The notes beneath the pieces were generated by a model, which saw only the letters and a list, made by a program, of their open reading frames with translations, did not search any database and was not told where the DNA came from. DNA of 64,000 nucleotides from Chlorocebus sabaeus (taxonomy: Eukaryota > Chordata > Mammalia > Primates > Cercopithecidae). Within the stretch, counting starts at the first letter, position 1; each line of letters begins with the position of its first letter. The position numbers were made by a program, and so were the translations under genes. The DNA lies in NCBI RefSeq assembly GCF_047675955.1, contig NC_132912.1, positions 20,000,500 through 20,064,499 of the forward strand. The letters are read 5' to 3'. Below, piece after piece: positions 43,223-55,475 of the stretch.

Positions 43223-44937
43223 GAGGAGGAATTCTGTCAGAGTAGCTGTTAATAATAATTCTAATTGTTGTACCTGTAAATGTTGGATATTCCTAATTTG
43301 AGCTATCTCTGAGATGTGGGGTGTGTTTAACATTTAAAAATTATCTTGTTTGGTTTCAGAAGCTGACATCACACAGGAAGTAGACTGCTAGAATAATTTA
43401 CTTGTAGACCTAAAGAATTTCAGGGCGAGAAGAGATTAGTTCTTTAATTTTATAGGTAAATAAGCTAATAAAAGCAGAATTCAAATAGGATTTGATTAAA
43501 TTTACACAGCTATGCAGTGAGAGAATTCTTAATCCCTAGTGGAATTTCCCATGCCTCTGCTTCATTTTATCTCAAGCATAAATGCTTCTGATTCCCAGTC
43601 ATGGAAACTTCCAAAGACACTTCCCAAAGAATAGACATTCTCAAGTAACTGGATGTGCAAAAGGCAAGACTGTGTGAGTCTGCTCTTTATTTTCACTTTG
43701 TAGAGATAACGTGTTCTTATCATGGTGCTCCCCTCCCACACATGAATCACTGAACCAAGATGAGCAAATCACAGCCCTCTCTCTTGGACCTGGGAATTGT
43801 GACAGAGAGTTAGTGTCATATGACTGTCCTTTCCCAGTGAATGCAGGTGTCCTTGGTGGCATCATGTAGCTCTTGGAGGAGCTGCAGCTGGTCGTTTCAC
43901 AGCAAGAACATGACGGGCAGAGCATTTTGTTGGAGCATTGCTGGCTTCCAAGGTCTGGGTCGTGTGATTCGCAGAAACTAGCAGTATTGACTATATAGCA
44001 CACCACTGGACCTTTTTTAGGAATTCATCTTTTTGTTCTCTTTCTCTTAAGCCAGTTCAAATGGAGTCTGTCACTTTAAATAATGCCTAATCCATGTTTA
44101 TCCTTTTGAAGATCTTTACAGAAGGGAGAAGAATGCCTTTTGTGACTATTGAAAGTACAAAGAACTTTACCCTTCACTCATGGAAATGAACATGGCCACC
44201 CACAGTTTTCTTTTCTTTCTTTCTCTTTTTTCCCCCTTCACTTCATACCTTTTGACTCTACTAACATGTTGAGTTCTCATTATGTACTGTGGATTGTTTC
44301 ACATAGCTCTTCTCATTTTATTTCAACGAACTATTCAGTATTTTTTTTATTTTTTCATAAGATGAGGTACACGTATTTCCTAGTCAAGCCCATTTTGTAT
44401 TGTGTTTGTTTCCAGCCTTTGACATTTAGAGAAAGAAAAAAAAAAAGAACCTTGGTTTTGGAGTGGAGCTTTTTAACATGATTGAAGTGTTGTACACAGA
44501 AGCAGAAAGCCCAAGTATTATTTATCTTGAACTAAGGGGAAGATTTATTAACTATCTACAGTGACTATTTTGTAAAGATAGTGGGTAATTTTCCAGTCAT
44601 TCTCTATCTTTTCCAAAGACCAGAGTAAGATTAAATGGACCTAAACTAAAATATTAGAGATGCAGTTGAAAAGAAAAAGATTGTCCAGATGGTAAAAGCT
44701 GTTGACTATCATATAGTGTGCTAAATAGTGCAACACAATACCTTCTACTATGCTAAAAAGACAGCATCTTTATCTGTCTGGTATTTTGTGGTTATTGTTT
44801 CCTCTAATAATTTTGAGTACACTATCTTATGGAGGTTGCATTTAATAATTTCATACATTTCTCTTATGACAGGCAAATTCTGTAGTTACTATGTACTGTC
44901 TTACATGACTCAAAACATTTCTCATTAAATCTAACTG
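43223..44937. other. Unique DNA, possible MIR scrap near 43425-43560
   Basis: The stretch ttaattttataggtaaataagc..acacagctatgcagtgag resembles antisense MIR only weakly. Frames of 121 codons (minus, 43641-44006) and 110 codons (plus, 44149-44481) show no recognisable domain. Confidence 0.45.
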
Positions 44938-45262
44938 AGCCAGGCGCGGTGGCTCATGCCTATAATCCCAGCACTTTGGGAGGCCGAGGCGGGTGGATCA
45001 CTTGAGGTCAGGAGTTTGAGACCAGCTTGGACAACATGGTGAAACCCGTCTCGACCAAAAATACAAAATAATTAGCCGGGCATGGTGGCGTGTCTGTAAT
45101 TCCAGCTATTCAGGCGTCTGAAGCAGGAGAATCGCTTGAACCTGGGAGGTGGAGGTTGTCGCAGTGAGCAGAGATGGCACCACTGCACTCCAGCCTGGGC
45201 GACAGAGCGAGACCCTGTCTCAAAACAAAAAACAAAACAAAACCAGAAAACCAGAAAAACTA
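44938..45262 (+). mobile_element. AluS
   Basis: agccaggcgcggtggctcatgcc to gggcgacagagcgagaccctgtctc, then a CAAAA-rich tail. S-type atcacttgaggtcaggag and aatcgcttgaacctgggagg. Probable duplications aaatctaactga and aaaaactaattgg flank it. Confidence 0.94.
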
Positions 45263-46894
45263 ATTGGATTCTTCAAGAAATACTACAAAGAAAAGCCAAA
45301 TCTACTTTCTGGGGTATATTAAATCGTTTTATCCTTAGTTGACTAAGTGTTCATTTAAATATTTGTAGGGGAAAAGTCAAGCGGTTATTTTTATTAATAA
45401 GGAGATATATATTATGAATAATTATGCCTCCAGTTAATTCAAAAGCAGCATTTTGGCCACTAATTGTAATCTCACCACTTTTAAAAGTCTCTTTGTCATG
45501 CACTTACGTAGAGAAGTTATAATAATTTTGTTCAGCTTCCTCTCCATCCTTATACACTTGCCATTAGAGTGGCTAAAGATCAGATGTAGGCTGAACATTT
45601 TCACATAGGAGGACTCTGGAGCTGAAGTATGGAGTTACCCCACAATTATTGAATAATCCAGATTTAGCCAACTTTTGCTGTTTGCTGATTTAATAGGGCT
45701 TTTTTTTTTTCTTATAAGTGTTCTGCAACGTTAGGATATTTTTCAGTATACACATGTATCTTTACAATAATAGATGCTAAATTTAAACATTTCTATAATG
45801 TTCTGTATAATCTACTTTAGGTCTTGGGTGAATATCCTATGCTTCTAATGTAAGGAGTTTTATGTCTTCGCCATATTTCTCTCAGAAAGGAGACCACACC
45901 TTTGCAGAGTGAAAGTTCTTTAATTGAGAAGCCATTATGTAGAATTCATCTCATATAGTGCTTTAGCACATAAGCATAACCATATACTGTTGGCATGGCT
46001 TTAATTTATTGGTCAAGACCTGTTGAAGCACAAAGTTGCTGTGCGTTGTAAAACATTAGACCACATGAAGCTCCCTGGGCCACTGGCTTTCTTCATACAC
46101 TTTGTTGAATATTTTTCCCTTTTCCCCTGTAACCTACCAGCCTTCTAAAGAAATTCTTCAAGTAGGAACAGTCTCATCTTGTCCTTTTAGATTTATTAAA
46201 TCAAACTGACCCATCCTAAGAAAGTGGGCTATTTCAGTGACATGTTTACTTGAATGAACAGGTAATAATAAAGGTGATTCATGTTCCATTTTGGAGGAAG
46301 TGGACTTTTGCTATGCATTGTTTGTTGGGAACATCACTTGCCACATTTGATAGAATGTTGCCTTTGCACCATTAAAATGGCTTAGTATTAATTCTTACTA
46401 CTTTCCTCTAAAAACTTGTGGGCTAATTTTTACTTTCCCATAGCAATGATGCAGAAGCAGCCACAAATTTCATAACAATTTGAAGAATTTTAGATGATAA
46501 CTGTAATGTTCTCATGAACCTGGAATCAGTTTGGTATGCTTTCCAGTGGGTCCGGAATTTCTCGAGTTTTCTTGCAGTCTGGTGGTAGTAAATATTCTCC
46601 TGAAGAATAGAGAAATGAATGGTATAATCCCACTGAGAAGCCATCCCATTGACTTCTGTATTTAAAAAATGGAAATAAGATGTAGATTAGGAATCTGATT
46701 TTTTTCCTTCAACTTCTGACATGAAAATCTTCAGAGTATGTATGAATTCACATGGATATGCCAAATATTATATACTTGGAATGCAAATTTCCTTATCTGT
46801 TAACTCGTGTGGTTGGTAACTTTTCAAAAAAACAAAAGATGTCTGCATTCATATTGTTGCATGTTTTAGTGAAGTTTATGATTGTTAAAAGAAA
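45263..46894. other. Unique DNA, no recognised feature
   Basis: No repeat family recognised; a T run at 45700. The 73-codon minus frame 46423-46644 has a varied composition with no known domain. Confidence 0.5.
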
Positions 46895-47560
46895 ATCCTT
46901 AGGCAAACTACATTTAACAGAATTTAATTGAACAAAGAACCATTAGTGAATCGGGCAGTCCCTGAACAGGAATAGGTTTCAGAAGCTCCAGGGCTACCAT
47001 GTGATTGAAGAAGATTCATGGGCAGAGAAAGGAAAGTGACGTACAGAAAATGGAAGTCAGGTACAGAAATAAAAGCACTGGTAGCCAGAAGTGATGGCTC
47101 ACGCCTGTAATCCCAACACTTTGGGAGGCCGAGGAGGGCAGATCACCTGAGGTCAGGAGCTTGAGACCATCCTGGCCAACATGATGAAACCCCATCTCTA
47201 CTAAAAATACAAAAAAAAAAAATAGCCGGATGTGGTGGCGGGCACCTGTAATCGCAGCTACTCGGGAGGCTGAGGCAGAAGAAGCGCTTGAACCCGGAAG
47301 GCGGAGGTTGCAGTGAGCCGAGATCGCACCACTGCACTCCAGCCTGGGCAACAAGAGCGAAACTCCATCTCAAACAAAACACAAAAAGAAACAGAAGTAT
47401 TGGTTACCGCTTGCCTTTTGCCTTATTTGAACAGTTGGCCACCTTCGATTGGCCAAAACTCAGTGACTGGCACAAGAGTAGCTTACAGTCTGTTTAAACA
47501 TCCAGTTAGGTTACAGTTCATTAAAATATGTAAGGAGGCAGCTTCATGCTAAACTTAATT
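46895..47560. repeat. Possible ancient LTR-like repeat split by an Alu
   Basis: Sequence on both sides of the Alu (gcaaactacatttaacagaatttaattgaacaaag.. and ..gcttgccttttgccttatttgaacagttggcc, cttacagtctgtttaaacatccagttaggttac) reads like an old interspersed element I have seen in mammalian DNA but cannot name. Offered as a low-confidence call. Confidence 0.3.
47065..47404 (+). mobile_element. AluS with target-site duplications
   Basis: Body about 47083-47386. Duplications agaaataaaagcactggt (47065-47082) and agaaacagaagtattggt (47387-47404) match in 14 of 18 positions. S-type atcacctgaggtcaggag and gcgcttgaacccggaaggcgg. Confidence 0.94.
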
Positions 47561-48764
47561 TAATATGTTCATATTTCTGCCCAGATAGATACATGAGCAC
47601 TTGTGGACTTCTTGGCCCTTTAAAGGCTTCTTCTGCTGACTTAGTTACTGTACTGTGGCTCCTCACTGAGCAGTCTGTCTTTTTGTCAGTGTCCCAGGTG
47701 GTTTAACAAGGGAGTCTCTTGAGACAATTTAAAAAATCTTGACGTGCTTGTAGCCGACCAAAGTCATGCAGTCCTGCTGGTGATGAGGTATTCTTCCCGT
47801 CCTGCAAACCTTCCATTTGTTTGGAAGTGGATACCATCCTGGCAACACTCACTGAGGATCTGCTTTGCCAAGGTCAGGCTGGCCTGGATTCAGCTCTCTT
47901 GGCCTTGGTTTTTTATGCTTCCTTGTGCAGCCCAGATGGAATGGAGGATGGCTTTTAGCTGTGCGGTTCTAGTGAAATCCTTGGCTGAGAGCGGTTTGTT
48001 ATGTGACCTGAATTGTCTGTGGGTTCATCAGATCCGCAGAGGACTCCATAGTGTTTCCACGTTATCTTGTCTGTGCTTCCCAAGTACACTCATATGCTTA
48101 CAGTCAATTCAATTGCTTCTTGATAGCAGTGAATTAACTGAGTCTTGTGGAGTGAGAAGAGCCTGTATCTAACTCCAACCGACTACTTTCATTCAATGTG
48201 ACAAAGCCCCGGTTCACTCCAATCAGATATGAAGGATTTATATTATACTGTTCCCTGTTAAGTTGAAAAAGGTTTCCGGAGGACTGGAAACGTATTTTCA
48301 CACTTGCTTTCAAATCCCCTGTTATAATTTTGGACAAGACCATGCAAGACAACGTGGATTCAAATTGGACCCAATACTGTGTCCTGCTCAAATTCCCTTT
48401 GCCCGTTGATTAAGGATAACAATGGATCAGGCAGAATGCTCCCAGTATTGAAATCACTGTTAACATCATTATGAATTGGTTGTGGCATAACAGAGAATTT
48501 TCTCAAGGCAGCTCAGTTGATCTGAGGAATCTGCTGATTCCTCATGGAATCCACTGCCTCCAGTCATCTCCTCCTTTATGTAATCCTAGACGCCACTGCC
48601 TGAGTGAGTAATCTGCGAAAATGTAGCTTTAATAATAGGGGATGGGGAAGCCTCTCATTGTTTAAATAAAAAAATACAAACTTATTAATATTCAATACTC
48701 TCTATAACTTTTATTTCTGGCTCCAGGTTCCACTCTGTCTCTTCGCTCCAACCAAATTAAATAT
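47561..48764. other. Unique DNA with a 142-codon chance frame
   Basis: No repeat recognised. The plus frame 47744-48172 is the longest outside known repeats, but its residues (rich in L, S, W and C) resemble translated noncoding DNA, it has no domain I recognise, and an 85-codon minus frame abuts its end. Confidence 0.5.
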
Positions 48765-48956
48765 GTTGTTTGTGGTAGGAAGAATGATGCCTTTCTCTCC
48801 GCTCACTGAAGATGTCCACATCCTATTTCCCAGAACCTGTGACTCTGTTACATTACATGGCTAAGGGGAAGGAAGTTTGAAGAAGGAATTAAATTTTCTT
48901 ATCAATTCCTTTGAGATAGAGAGTTTATCCTGGATTAATCTGGTGGGCCTCCTGTA
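48765..48956 (+). mobile_element. MLT1 (MaLR) LTR, left part
   Basis: tgtggtaggaagaatgatgcc, gaagatgtccacatcctatttcccagaacctgtgac, tacattacatggctaaggggaagg, gagagtttatcctggattaatctggtgggcctcctgtaat follow the sense MLT1 LTR. It is interrupted by a hAT element and resumes at 49410. Confidence 0.9.
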
Positions 48957-49417
48957 ATCTCCAGCAGTGGTCCCAGACCTTTTTGACACCAGGGACGAGT
49001 TTTGTGAAATACAATTTTTCCATGGATGGGGCGAGGGAGGGATGGTTTGGGGATGATTCAAACACATTGCATTTATTGTACACTTTATCTCAACTAGACA
49101 GTCCCATCTGTGTGTGTTGGGAGACAGAGGCAGATCATCATGCATTAGATTTTCCTGAGGAGCACGCAGCCTAGATCCCTCCCGTGTACAGTTTACAGTA
49201 GGGTTTGTGCTCCTATGAGAATCCAATGCCGTCGCTGATCTGACAGGAGGCAGAGCTCAGGTGGTAATGCGAGTGATGGGGAGTAGCTGCAGATACAGAT
49301 GAAGCTTTGCTTGCTCACCTGCCACTCACCTCCTGCTGTGCAACCTGGTCCCTAACAAACCACGGACTTATACTTGTCTGGGCCATGAACCTGGGGTTTT
49401 GGACCCCTGATCTCAAG
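48957..49417 (+). mobile_element. MER1-type hAT-Charlie element inside MLT1
   Basis: Element 48965-49409 (445 bp). It begins cagtggtcccagacctttttg and ends ggttttggacccctg, imperfect inverted termini. Interior words caccagggacgagttttgtg, aatttttccatggatgg, ttccctgaggagcacgc-like, cctatgagaatccaatgcc, gacaggaggcagagctcagg are typical of this nonautonomous family. Eight-base duplications atctccag (48957-48964) and atctcaag (49410-49417) differ by one base and lie in the middle of an MLT1 LTR, fixing both ends. Family name from memory. Confidence 0.92.
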
Positions 49418-49748
49418 GGTCCTTATAAGTAAAAAGGGGAACCAAGGCAGAGAGAATAGAGATTTAAAGATTCTCGACAGCTGACTTTGTAGTTGAAGAT
49501 AGCGGAAGGTCACAGCCAAGGAATGCACGTGACCTTTGGAGGCTAAAACGGGCCACCAAAAAAAAAAAAAAAAAAAGAAAGAATTATTCCCTGGAGCCTA
49601 CAGAAAAATGCAGCCCTATGGAAACTTTGATTTTAGTTCAATGAGACCAGTTTTGAACCTTTGACCTCCAAAACTGTCTGGTAAGAGATTAGAGTTGTTT
49701 CAGCCCCTGCGTTAGTGGTAACGTGTTACAGCAGCAATGGGAAACACA
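49418..49748 (+). mobile_element. MLT1 (MaLR) LTR, right part
   Basis: ggtccttataagtaaaaaggg, aaggcagagagaatag, cacagccaaggaatgc, ccctggagcctacagaaaaatgcagcc, ctttgattttagttcaatgagaccag, aactgtctggtaagag, tagtggtaacgtgttacagcagcaatggg complete the LTR. An A run of about 18 (49558-49575) has expanded inside. The aaataaattt polyadenylation block of the consensus is decayed. Confidence 0.9.
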
Positions 49749-49749
49749 C

Positions 49750-49910
49750 CACTGTGGAGTGCAGTAGTTGTAAAAACAGACTCGGAGCCCAGGCTCTCAG
49801 GTTTGAATCCTGACTCTGACGCTACCTCTGTGTCCCTGGCAAGTTACTTGACATTGTCTAGGACTTGGATTCCTTTCCCTGCTCAGTGATGCTCAGATAA
49901 CAAAATATCT
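49750..49910 (+). repeat. MIR SINE
   Basis: gtgcagtagttgtaaaaacagactcggagcccaggctctcaggtttgaatcctgactctgacgctacctctgtgtccctggcaagttacttgaca follows the sense MIR closely. Confidence 0.85.
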
Positions 49911-50154
49911 CCTTTCTCCAAAAACATCTTGTGCTTTACTACTACTATGTTTGCTAATATTATTAGGTTCACAGTTCTTTTTGGAAAAAATTGATGTGTC
50001 TCACTGAATTTGGCACTAATATTGTATCTTCCCTAAAAACTTTCTGTAATACACCTCAGGGTCATTTATGCCTCTCTAGCTTGGCTGTTTAACAAGTTAT
50101 AACTTTTCCTATAGTTAATTGTTATATTTGCTTTACTGTCATTACTAATATTAA

Positions 50155-50290
50155 TAACTCCTTGAAGAGATGGATAGGTTTTTTTCATATTTGAGTCCTT
50201 CCTTCCCTCCAGGGTCTAGAAAAGTCCCTTGCTTATTGCAGACGTCCCTCAATGCTTCTGAAATTGAACTTCACTGTGGCATGCGTCTTG
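50155..50290 (-). repeat. L2 LINE 3' end fragment
   Basis: aactccttgaagagatggataggttttt..gtccttcc..ccagggtctagaaaagtcccttgcttattgcagacgtccctcaatgcttctgaaat parallels antisense L2 (ctccttgagggcagggac..cccagcgcctagaacagtgcctggcacatagtaggtgctcaataaat). Confidence 0.6.
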
Positions 50291-50299
50291 TGAAATTAA

Positions 50300-50954
50300 G
50301 GGTCCAATAAGATGTTTTATGTTTGAGACTATGTTATTCACTTTAATAACTAAATGGGATCATATACAGTGCAGTAAGCACTTTAGAAATGTTAAAGGAT
50401 GAAATGGTTAAATAATCTTATTTAAGAACTTCCTGTGAAATGAAGTTTTAAGTTCACAACTGTCATTTGTACTACAATTCTTCATTAAATTAATACCCAA
50501 AGGTATCCTTGGCATGTGTTATATAGTAAAGGCTCCAGACATTCAGTATATTATTATTAGGGCCTCAGAAGAAGATAAAAATGAATAGAGATGTGCTCTC
50601 ATTCCCATTGCCTAGTTCTCTACGGATGCCATTTCTCAAATTTCCAAGAAGGGAAATGGAGAAAATAAACAAGACTATTAACAGCAAGCAAGTAGAGAAT
50701 GGCTTTGAAGAATTTTTTTTTTTTTTTTTTTTTGGGTATAATGGAAAGAGTGCAGTGCTCTCAGTTAAGAATGATTTTGATCTTCCATTCTACTCTTACT
50801 CAGAGTAGAATGACCAACAGTTTGCTAGTTCCACATCTCTGTTGATGGTGGAAGTTTTTTCTTTTATAGAAAAAAACTTGGGCTTGATTGTTTCAATGGA
50901 AAACTATATCTGGGATCAGAAAAATGTGTGACTGTGTGGCACTTAGTGCTGTGA
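50300..50954. other. Spacer with T run
   Basis: No repeat recognised; a T tract at 50711-50733. Confidence 0.5.
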
Positions 50955-51150
50955 GCTCTGAAGGAAGAGAGACCTGAATGTGGATTCCAGCTTTGTCATT
51001 TAGTGCTCCTGTGCCTTTGAGCCAGGGTTAACCTCTCCAACCCTCTCTTTTCTTGTGGAAAGGTATTAATAATAACTTACCTTTAAAAATGGTAGTTACT
51101 ATTATTTCAGATGCTCTGCTGCCCATATTGTGTTTCATTAAATAATAAAA
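50955..51150 (+). repeat. MIR SINE
   Basis: agagagacctgaatgtggattccagctttgtcatttagtgctcctgtgcctttgagccagggttaacctctcc..ttaataataacttacc parallels sense MIR (gcctgggttcgaatcccggctctgccacttactagctgtgtgacc..ttaacctctc..aataatagtacctacc). Confidence 0.75.
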
Positions 51151-51184
51151 CATTGCATAATTATTTAATAAGTGCATTAGAATA

Positions 51185-51459
51185 GACATACATTGGCCGG
51201 GAACGGTGGCTCACACCTGTAATCCCGGAACTTTGGGCAAATCGTGAGGTCAAGAGATCGAGATCGTCCTGACCAACATGGTGAAACCCCATCTCTACTA
51301 AAAATACAAGAATTATCTGGGCATGGTGATGGGCATCTGTTGTCCCAGCTACTCGAGAGGCTGAGTCAGAATTGCTTGAACCCAGGAGGCAGAGGTTGCA
51401 GTGAGCCAAGATCACGCCACTGCACTCCAGCCCGGCAACAGAGCGAGACTTCGTGGAGG

Positions 51460-51491
<32 letters not shown>

Positions 51492-51499
51492 CATACATT
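51185..51499 (+). mobile_element. AluS with perfect short target-site duplications
   Basis: Duplication gacatacatt at 51185-51194 and 51490-51499. Body from ggccgggaacggtggctc with a deletion of the usual aggccgaggcgg segment (tttgggcaaatcgtgagg) and a long A tail (about 51461-51487). Confidence 0.95.
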
Positions 51500-52332
51500 A
51501 TATATTTACATTTTAAAGCTATTTTAATGTATAAAACATATGCTCTGATATTCATTCTGGAAGGGTCTAGGGTCTAAATTTGTAACAAAGCATTCTACAC
51601 ATGAAAATACTAATTCTTGGGTGTTTGAAGGCTAAGGCTAGTTGAATACTTGACCGTTAGTAGTCTAGTGGGAGAAAAATTCTGATATACAGAAATAAAA
51701 GCATTAACAGCTGTTCTGACATGATCATTTTTCAATGCTTGTCAGAGCAGAGGGCTCTGAATATCTTCTGAGAATACATGAGGCTGGATGCAGTGAAAAA
51801 CTAAAACTACTAATAGAAATATGAGGGAGTAGATCAGAGATGCAACTTTAACCTCAAATGAAATGTGATAAAAGAGATTAACATTTTAGAGCACTATTAT
51901 AAAATAACAAGAATGGTGCTTGGTAAATGTAGCTTATGTTAGAATGTATACGGAATATTCATTCCTTAATATATACTGATTTGCTGTGTGAATATGTAAT
52001 AGAAAATGATAATTCATCTTGATATTGGAGATTTCTGTAACATTGGGACTAGAAAATAGCAATGCAATAATAGAGGAATTTTCTTGCTCCAGTTACATGA
52101 CACTTTTTAAGTGAAAGTGTAGTTAGTAATGTATGTGTCCTGTTGGCCATAACACAATAGAATTGTTTAAAGAACGTTAACTGAGTCACAGAAGATGTAC
52201 TGATCATTTTATCCATGCTCAATATATGATAGGCAGGTACATTATTATAGCCTAACTTTTGGAGACCAAAGTGAATTATTGATGGGAAGGCTGTCTTTCA
52301 AAGTGATATTTTCCCTTAATAAAGTAGACAGC
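51500..52332. other. Unique AT-rich DNA
   Basis: No repeat family recognised. Confidence 0.5.
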
Positions 52333-54256
52333 AAAGGAACATGCTTTAAAGTAATAAGAGCCACCTATGACAAATCCACACCTAGTATCTTACTGAATGG
52401 GAAAAAGCTGGAAGCATTCCCGTTGAGAACTGGAACATGACGAGGATGCCCACTCTGTCCACTCCTATTCAAAGTAGTACTACAGGTCTTAGACTGAGAA
52501 ACCAGGCAAGAGAAATAAATGAAAGGCATCCAAGTAGAAAAAGAAGTCAAACTATTTTTCTTTACTGACAATATGATTCTATTCCTAAAAAACCCAAAGA
52601 CTCTACCAAAAGATTCTGGAGCTAGTAAATGACTTCAGCAAAGTTTCAGGGTACAAAATCAAGGTATGAAAATCATTAGCATTTCTATATGCCAATGTGT
52701 TCAAGCTGAGAGCCAAATCAAGAACACAATCTCCCCTACAATAGCCACACACACAGTATACCTAGGAATACATCTAACCAAGGAGGTGGAAGATCTCTAC
52801 AAGGAGAACTACAAAATCTTGTTGAAAGAAATCACAGATAACACAGACAAAGGGAGAAACATTACATACTCATAGATTCGAATAATTAATATTGTTAAAT
52901 ACTGCCCAAGCAATCTACAGATTCAACTCTATTCCTATCAAACTATCAATGACATTTTTGACAGAATTAGAAAAAAAACTATGCAAAAATTCATATGGAA
53001 CCAAAAAGTAGCCCAAATAGCCAAAGCAACCCTCAGCAAAAATAACAAAGTTGGAAACATCACATTACTTGACTTCAAACATAGTATATGGCTATAGTAA
53101 CCAAAATAGCATGGTACCAGTACAAAAACAGACACATAGACCTATACAACAGACTAGAGAACTCAGAAATAAAGCCACATACCTACAACCATCTAATTGT
53201 TGACAGCATTGACAGAAATAAGCAAGGGGAAAAGGACTCTTTGTTCAATAAATGGTGCTCGGATAACTGGCTAGGCATATGGAGAAGAATGAAACTGGAC
53301 CTCTGCTTTTTGCCATATACAAAAATTAACTCAAGATGGATTAAAGATTTAAATGTGAGTCCTCATACTGTAAGAATCCTAGAAGAAAACCTAGGAAACA
53401 CCATTCTGGACATCAGGCTTGGGAAATAATTTATGACTAAGTCCTCAGAAGCAATTGCAACAAAAAAATCTATAAGTCGGGCTTAATAAAAGAGTTTCTG
53501 CAAGGCAAAGAAAAGGGACTATCAACAGAATACCCAGACAACCTACAAAACGGGAGAAAATCCTCAAAAAGTATGATCTGACAAATGTCTAATATCCAAA
53601 AATCTATAAGAAACTTAATTCAACAAGCAAAACAAATAACCCCATTAAAAAGTAGGCAAAAGACATAAGCAGACGCTTCTCAAAACAAACACATACACAA
53701 ACACATAGGCAGCCAACAAACATATGAAAAGAATGCTCATTATCACTTATCATTAGAGAAATGCAATAAGATACTATCTCACACCAATCATCACAACGAC
53801 CATTATTTTAAAGTCAAAAAGCAACAGGTCATGGCAAGGCTGTGGAGAAAAGGGAATGCTTCTACACTGTTGGTGGGGATGTAAGTTAGTTCAGCTATTG
53901 TGGGAAGCAGTTTGGAGATTTCTTGAACTTAAAACAGAACTATCATTATACCTAGCAATCCCATTACTGGGTATATATCCAAAAGAAAACAAATTGTTCT
54001 ACCAAAAAGATACCTGTACTTGTATGTTCATTGCAGCACTATTCATAGCAAAGATGTGGAGTCAATTCAGGTGCCCATCAATGGGGGATTGGATAAAGAA
54101 AATGTGAGACATAAATACCATGGACTACTACGTAGCCATAAAAAAGAACAAAAGTATGTCCTTCGCAGCAACATGGATGCAGCCAGAGACCCTAATCCTA
54201 AGCAAGTGAATACAGGAACAGATAACCAAATACCGCATGTTTTAACTTACAAGTGA
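52333..54256 (+). pseudogene. L1 ORF2 C-terminal remnant
   Basis: Frames broken by stops and shifts still show L1 ORF2 pieces: the region after the RT catalytic box (ctttactgacaatatgattc; the expected FADDM-like box reads FTDNM), ISICQCVQAESQIKNTI..YLGIHLTKEVEDLYKENYKILLKEI (52680-52860), the IAIVTKIAWYQYKNR and NSRWIKDLNVSPHTVRILEENLGNTILDI segments (53090-53429), the LLHCWWGCKLVQLLWEAVWRFL block (53856-53925) and the C-terminal NMDAARDPNPKQVNTGTDNQIPHVLTYK before a stop at about 54256. The catalytic residue change and the many breaks mean no activity. Confidence 0.93.
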
Positions 54257-54500
54257 AAGCTAAATATTGGGTACTCATGGACATAAAGATGGCAACAGTA
54301 GACACAGGAGACTATATGGTGAGGGGGGAAGGAAGGGGAGCCAGAAGTGACAAGCTACTTGGGTACTATGCTCAGTACTTGGGTGACAAAATCAGTCACA
54401 CCCCAAATGCCAGCATCATGTCATATACTCATGTAGCAATCCTGCACATGTACTCCCTGAATCTAAAATGAAAGATGGAATTATTTTTTAAAAACTACAT
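52333..54500 (+). mobile_element. 5'-truncated L1, sense, ~2.2 kb
   Basis: Begins in the reverse-transcriptase part of ORF2 (ggaacatgctttaaagtaataagagcc) and runs to the L1 3' end (catgtagcaatcctgcacatgtactccctgaatctaaaatgaaag). It includes ORF2's C-terminal half and a 3'UTR of about 220 bp. Truncation at the 5' end is the usual outcome of incomplete reverse transcription. I did not find convincing target-site duplications. Divergence suggests an L1MA/L1PB age, older than modern L1PA. Confidence 0.94.
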
Positions 54501-55221
54501 TTTTTTTTAATGTAGAAAGAAAAAAAAGTGGTATTTTCTTCCCCTTCTCCCTTTCTTCCTTCCTCCCTTGAGTATCCAGGAGATCTCTCTCTGTCCATCC
54601 GCTTGGCTACTTAACAGCAGCTGTTGTTTGAACCATAAAGTGAATTATTCATTAAGTCAGCCTTTTCACCAGCTGACTGGCTGCTGACTTTCTGAAAAAT
54701 GACACTGATTTCTTATGATCCTCAAATAAGTAATAAAAATCAACCATCTAAATTCATTCAACCTTAATTGAATAAATACTGTATGGATTCTCCCACAGGA
54801 TCTCAAAAGCAAACCAAAAATTGTTCAGCTGAAATTAAACAATCTTTGGCTGTATAAAACTAATGGGAGTTGAAATGCAGGAAATTCCATTTAGCAGTCA
54901 AAAACCCCAGAGCATACCAGACTTATTCAGAGCATTGCCTACATCTTTTGTTCAGAGAATATACAGGGAAATGTTGAGTATCTGAATTTCTGAAATGATT
55001 GCTTGGGTGAAGAGGACCTGCTTGGATGTGTAACTATTTAAAAAGCAGCTATCTTGGAAATACAATGAGCTATAAGTGAAATCCATAGAAGAATTGGCTA
55101 GTTGTTACTTGCTTCAGATTGTCAAGAAAGAAAATAAGACTTAGTCATGAGGGGTGCATTTTAAACAGGTTAACCTGTCTTTGGCCAGAAGGGAGTCAAC
55201 CTAAGGAAATGTAATTTTAAT
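54501..55221. other. Unique DNA, no recognised feature
   Basis: No repeat family recognised. Confidence 0.5.
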
Positions 55222-55475
55222 TTTAATTTTTTTTTTTTTTTTTTTGAGACAGAGTCTCGCTCTCCCAGGCTGGAGTGCGGTGGTGTAATCTCGACTCACA
55301 GAAACTTCCGCCTCCCAGGTTCAAGCGATTCTCCTGCTTCAGCCTCCTAGGTAGCTGGGATTATAGGCACGTGCCACCACACCCAGCTAATTTTTGTATT
55401 TATTAGTAGAGACAGGGTTTGACCATGTTGGCCAGGCTGGTCTCGAACTCCTGACCTCAGGTGATCTGCCCACCT
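55222..55475 (-). mobile_element. 5'-truncated AluS, antisense
   Basis: T-rich tail complement, then gagacagagtctcgctctcccaggc through acctcaggtgatctgcccacctt, where it stops. The first about 45 bases of Alu (the part carrying the Pol III A box) are absent. A weak repeat tgtaattttaa/tgtaacttgga flanks it. Confidence 0.92.

Noticed and set aside
43641..44006. 121-codon minus frame with many cysteines
   Set aside because: Cysteines show no zinc-finger or other metal-binding spacing, and no supporting gene structure was seen.
46423..46644. 73-codon minus frame with protein-like look
   Set aside because: Too short and no known family; no conservation evidence is available from one sequence.
47744..48172. 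142-codon plus-strand open frame
   Set aside because: Longest frame outside repeats, but it has no recognised domain or codon signal, no promoter or splice context, and such lengths occur by chance in 64 kb.
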